Assembly: GCA_002316385.1 (NCBI GenBank)
Contig: DCDL01000015.1
Location: 1 to 64,000, forward strand
Source: Clostridium sp. UBA1056
GTDB lineage: Bacteria > Bacillota > Clostridia > Clostridiales > Clostridiaceae
Direction of reading: 5' to 3'
Length of the DNA: 64,000 bases
The notes below the pieces were generated by a model, which did no database searches, was not told where the DNA came from, and was given only the letters and a program-made list of their open reading frames with translations. Shown here piece after piece: positions 61,419 through 64,000 of the stretch. Positions within the stretch are counted from its first letter, which is position 1. Each line of letters starts with the position of its first letter. A program made the position numbers and the translations under genes.

Positions 61419-62198
61419 TTATTTCTTTTTTATTGTTATAGTAACTTGTATACTATCATCCAACTCTTTAGATCTATATTTAGCCTCTACTCCATATTTA
61501 TCAAAAACTTGTTTTACAGTATTAACATATATAGCTGGACTAAAAGACCCCTTTATTCTCTTTTTTCCATCTGAGGCAACTTCACTATGTGCTAATTTAA
61601 GTAATTCTCTATCTATAAGTTCTTCTGTCTTTTTTACATTTAATCCATTCTTTATTACACTTTCTAATACCTGATAACGTAGTTCTTCAGTAGGTATTTT
61701 TAATAATGCTCTAGCATGTCTCTCAGTTAATTTATTACCAATTATTGTGCTAATTATCTTTTCATCTAATTTTAAAATTCTTAACTTATTTGCTATAGTA
61801 GATTGCTTCTTACCTATAACCTCTGATAATTGTTCTTGAGTGTAAGAATGTACTTTAATTAAATTATGATATGCTAATGCTTCCTCATAAAAATTTAAGT
61901 CCTCTCTCTGCAAATTTTCTAATAAAGCAATCGCAGCAGAATCCCTATCATTAATATTAACTACTATAGCTGGTACTTTTGATAATCCAGCTTCTTTAGC
62001 TGCTCTTAATCTTCTTTCACCTGCGATTAGCTCATAATTATCCTCATCTATTTTTCTAACTGATAAAGGTTGAATTATTCCATAAACCTTTATTGATTGT
62101 GCAAGCTCTTGTATTGATTCCTCGTCAAATACTTTCCTCGGCTGATAAAGATTGGGACATATCGAATCGACCTCTATATAATTAATAGTATTCTCCAT
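61419..62198 (-). CDS. noc: ParB-like nucleoid occlusion protein Noc
   Basis: A 259-residue ParB paralogue. The CTPase motifs are GERRLR (60-65) and ENLQRE (94-99). The helix-turn-helix has KKQSTIANKLRIL and ERHARALL, i.e. the Q and K residues that distinguish Noc from ParB in known specificity studies. Noc blocks division over the nucleoid in Bacillus. The N-terminus starts directly with the CTPase fold (MENTINYIEVDSI) and lacks the amphipathic membrane helix of Bacillus Noc. AAAGGATGG precedes the ATG. It lies between rsmG and the par operon, the standard place. Confidence 0.88.
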   Translation of the reverse strand: MENTINYIEVDSICPNLYQPRKVFDEESIQELAQSIKVYGIIQPLSVRKIDEDNYELIAGERRLRAAKEAGLSKVPAIVVNINDRDSAAIALLENLQREDLNFYEEALAYHNLIKVHSYTQEQLSEVIGKKQSTIANKLRILKLDEKIISTIIGNKLTERHARALLKIPTEELRYQVLESVIKNGLNVKKTEELIDRELLKLAHSEVASDGKKRIKGSFSPAIYVNTVKQVFDKYGVEAKYRSKELDDSIQVTITIKKK

Positions 62199-62302
62199 TT
62201 TATACCATCCTTTTATAAAATTCCTTATCTTTAATTAAAATTCTATATCAGTCTTAAAATTCCTCTTTATATTTCACAATTAATATAAATATTTCTAGAA
62301 AT

Positions 62303-63022
62303 TTATTTTATAGGACTTTTATTTGCTGTTCCAGCTTTTCTTGGATATTTTTTAGGTGTCTCTTTAATCTTTTTTACTACTAATAAATTATGTTTAAGGT
62401 CACTACCTGCTATATCAACCTCTATTATTTCTTTAATAGAACCTCCTAATACTCTAAGTGCTACCGTTGCATCTTTTATCTCTTCTTCTATAGATGGACC
62501 CTTTAAGGCTACAAAATAACCTCCGACCTTTACATAAGGTAGACATAATTCTAATAAAACAGTTAAATTAGCTACTGCTCTAGATACAGCCAAATCAAAA
62601 TTTTCTCTGTATTCTGTTCTTTGTGCAAAATCTTCTGCTCTACCATGAATAGTTTTTATATCATTTAAATCTAATTTATCTATAACTTCATTCAAAAAAT
62701 TTATTCTTTTATTTAAAGAGTCTAAAAGTACCATTGAACAATCTGATTTTACTATTTTCATAGGGATTCCTGGAAATCCTCCACCTGTACCTATATCTAT
62801 AATATTCTTAGCTTCTTTTACATATGGAAATTTAAATACTTTAATTGAATCAATAAAATGCTTTTTTATAATTTCCTCATCTTCTGTTATTGCAGTTAAA
62901 TTAATTTTTTCATTCCATTCTTTAATTAATTCTTTATACTCAATAAAGTTATTATACATTTTATCATCAAAGGTTAATCCCTCATTCTCACAAGCTTCTT
63001 TTAACATATCAAAATACTTCAT
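62303..63022 (-). CDS. rsmG: 16S rRNA (guanine527-N7)-methyltransferase
   Basis: A 239-residue SAM-dependent methyltransferase (GidB). It has WNEKINLTAITEDEEII, the SAM motif IIDIGTGGGFPGIPMKI (about 74-90), HGRAEDFA and DLAVSRAVANL. The C-terminus ends in a basic tail. It modifies 16S rRNA, and its loss gives low-level streptomycin resistance in other bacteria. GGAGG precedes the ATG. It follows mnmG by 150 bases. Confidence 0.95.
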   Translation of the reverse strand: MKYFDMLKEACENEGLTFDDKMYNNFIEYKELIKEWNEKINLTAITEDEEIIKKHFIDSIKVFKFPYVKEAKNIIDIGTGGGFPGIPMKIVKSDCSMVLLDSLNKRINFLNEVIDKLDLNDIKTIHGRAEDFAQRTEYRENFDLAVSRAVANLTVLLELCLPYVKVGGYFVALKGPSIEEEIKDATVALRVLGGSIKEIIEVDIAGSDLKHNLLVVKKIKETPKKYPRKAGTANKSPIK

Positions 63023-63090
63023 TTTAATCCTCCGTATAACTAAATTTTATATGTGTCAATATAATTTTAAGCCTATACTTCTATTTTAAA

Positions 63091-63134
63091 CTAATACCTA
63101 CTAATTATAAACATAAATAATTAGTAGGTATTAG
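63091..63134 (-). terminator. Hairpin between mnmG and rsmG
   Basis: A 16-bp perfect stem CTAATACCTACTAATT / AATTAGTAGGTATTAG (63091-63106 with 63119-63134) is followed on the minus strand by TTTAAAAT, a short T tract. It may be an attenuator or a weak terminator for mnmG. Confidence 0.55.
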
Positions 63135-63173
63135 TAAGTATATATATTTTTATATCTTTAAATACTATATCTA

Positions 63174-64000
63174 TTACTCTTCTATATTTAAACTTCTTTT
63201 TCTTTGCTCTAAAAATATCAATAACACATTTATATCTGCTGGAGATACCCCAGATATTCTAGATGCTTGGCCTATATTTATAGGTCTTATTGCCGCTAGC
63301 TTTTGAATAGCCTCTGTTCTTAAACCTTTAATTTGATTATAGTCTAACTCTTCAGGCATAAGTTTATTTTCATATTTTTTAAATTGACTAATTTGCTCTG
63401 ATTGCTTTGTTATATACCCTTCATATTTAGATACTATATTGACTTGTTCTGTAACTTGTCTACTAAGTTCTTTTCTATCTGGATCTAGTTCCGTGATGTT
63501 ATAGTAATCTAATTCTGAACGCTTAATTAACTCATATAATGAAGTTGGTTTCTTAATTTCAGCAGAGCCCATATTTATTAAGAATTCATTTATTTCTTTT
63601 TTCCCTGTTATTTGAAGTTTTTTTAATCTTTCTATTTCTTCATTAATTTCTTCTTTTTTCTTAACAAATGCCTTATATCTTTCCTCTTTCACTAATCCAA
63701 CTTCATAACCTATTTCTGTTAATCTTAAGTCAGCATTATCTTGTCTTAATAAAAGTCTATATTCAGATCTTGAGGTCATCATTCTATAAGGTTCATTAGT
63801 TCCTTTTGTAACTAAATCATCTACTAAAACACCTATATAAGCATCAGATCTTTTTAAAATTAAAGGCTCTTTTCCTTTAATTTTAAGAGCTACGTTTATT
63901 CCTGCAAGGATTCCTTGACCAGCTGCTTCTTCATAACCAGAGCTTCCATTTATTTGTCCTGCTGAGAATAACCCATCTATATGTTTAAATTCTAATGATA
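63174..64000 (-). CDS. mnmG: tRNA uridine-5-carboxymethylaminomethyl modification enzyme MnmG (partial)
   Basis: The C-terminal part (about 274 residues) of MnmG (GidA), the FAD-binding partner of MnmE in tRNA wobble-uridine modification. The frame continues past the window end. Visible hallmarks are FSAGQINGSSGYEEAAGQG, DAYIGVLVDDLV, MMTSRSEYRLLLRQDNAD and the C-terminal helical domain with GLRTEAIQKLAAIRP and RISGVSPADINVLL. An internal ATG at 63782 is not the start. mnmG-rsmG is the usual origin-proximal order. Confidence 0.95.
   Translation of the reverse strand, partial: SLEFKHIDGLFSAGQINGSSGYEEAAGQGILAGINVALKIKGKEPLILKRSDAYIGVLVDDLVTKGTNEPYRMMTSRSEYRLLLRQDNADLRLTEIGYEVGLVKEERYKAFVKKKEEINEEIERLKKLQITGKKEINEFLINMGSAEIKKPTSLYELIKRSELDYYNITELDPDRKELSRQVTEQVNIVSKYEGYITKQSEQISQFKKYENKLMPEELDYNQIKGLRTEAIQKLAAIRPINIGQASRISGVSPADINVLLIFLEQRKRSLNIEE

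Overview
The window is AT-rich DNA from a spore-forming Firmicute, most likely Clostridium in the strict sense. I could not resolve the species. The evidence is strong Shine-Dalgarno sites, sporulation-linked families (GerM-type, LonC, YyaC), a FabK-type fatty-acid cluster, TTG/GTG starts and very AT-rich spacers. The right end carries mnmG-rsmG-noc-parA-parB, which normally lies next to oriC, so the origin should be just beyond position 64000. Most genes are on the minus strand, reading away from the origin and therefore co-oriented with replication.

Layout, left to right. Positions 1-6.2 kb hold an NADH oxidase, a LUD-domain protein, a SEC-C protein, a GerM-type lipidless membrane protein, WalJ and MurA. 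Positions 6.5-10.3 kb hold a plus-strand group: an unknown protein, a YdcZ-type membrane protein, a LysR regulator and an intracellular subtilisin. Positions 10.3-23.5 kb hold CinA, a PreP-like M16C peptidase, a 1798-residue pseudokinase/AAA/TPR/GAF/GGDEF protein, methionine aminopeptidase, an amidase-domain protein and DegV. Positions 23.7-33.6 kb are one complete type II fatty-acid operon (fabT-fabH-acpP-fabK-fabD-fabG-fabF-accB-fabZ-accC-accD-accA) behind a promoter overlapped by FabT-like operators. Positions 33.7-46.7 kb hold an M23 peptidase, DnaD and DnaI-like helicase-loading proteins, an SOS-type dinB, a four-tRNA operon (Glu-Val-Asp-Thr), two FAD oxidoreductases, purA, yhaM, a TM2 protein and dnaB. 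Positions 46.9-54.2 kb hold lonC, rplI, gdpP, yybS, a MazG-like protein, and rpsF-ssb-rpsR with an S6:S18-type leader. Positions 54.2-57.4 kb hold a sulfur/selenium set (DUF3343, YedF, a cysteine-desulfurase-like enzyme) and yyaC. A gene-free stretch of about 1.1 kb follows. Positions 58.5-64 kb hold DUF4446, parB, parA, noc, rsmG and the 3' part of mnmG, with parS sites.

No phage, CRISPR array, intact insertion sequence or obvious defence island is present; this is mostly core chromosome. The less expected content is in the spacers. Three perfect parS palindromes are present, two of them built into long terminator-like hairpins. There are two families of short transposon-like repeats. An 18-codon leader ORF is probably coupled to cinA, and a hairpin covers the lonC start. 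SOS and FabT operators sit on well-formed promoters. There is also a probable gene remnant beside the subtilisin gene.
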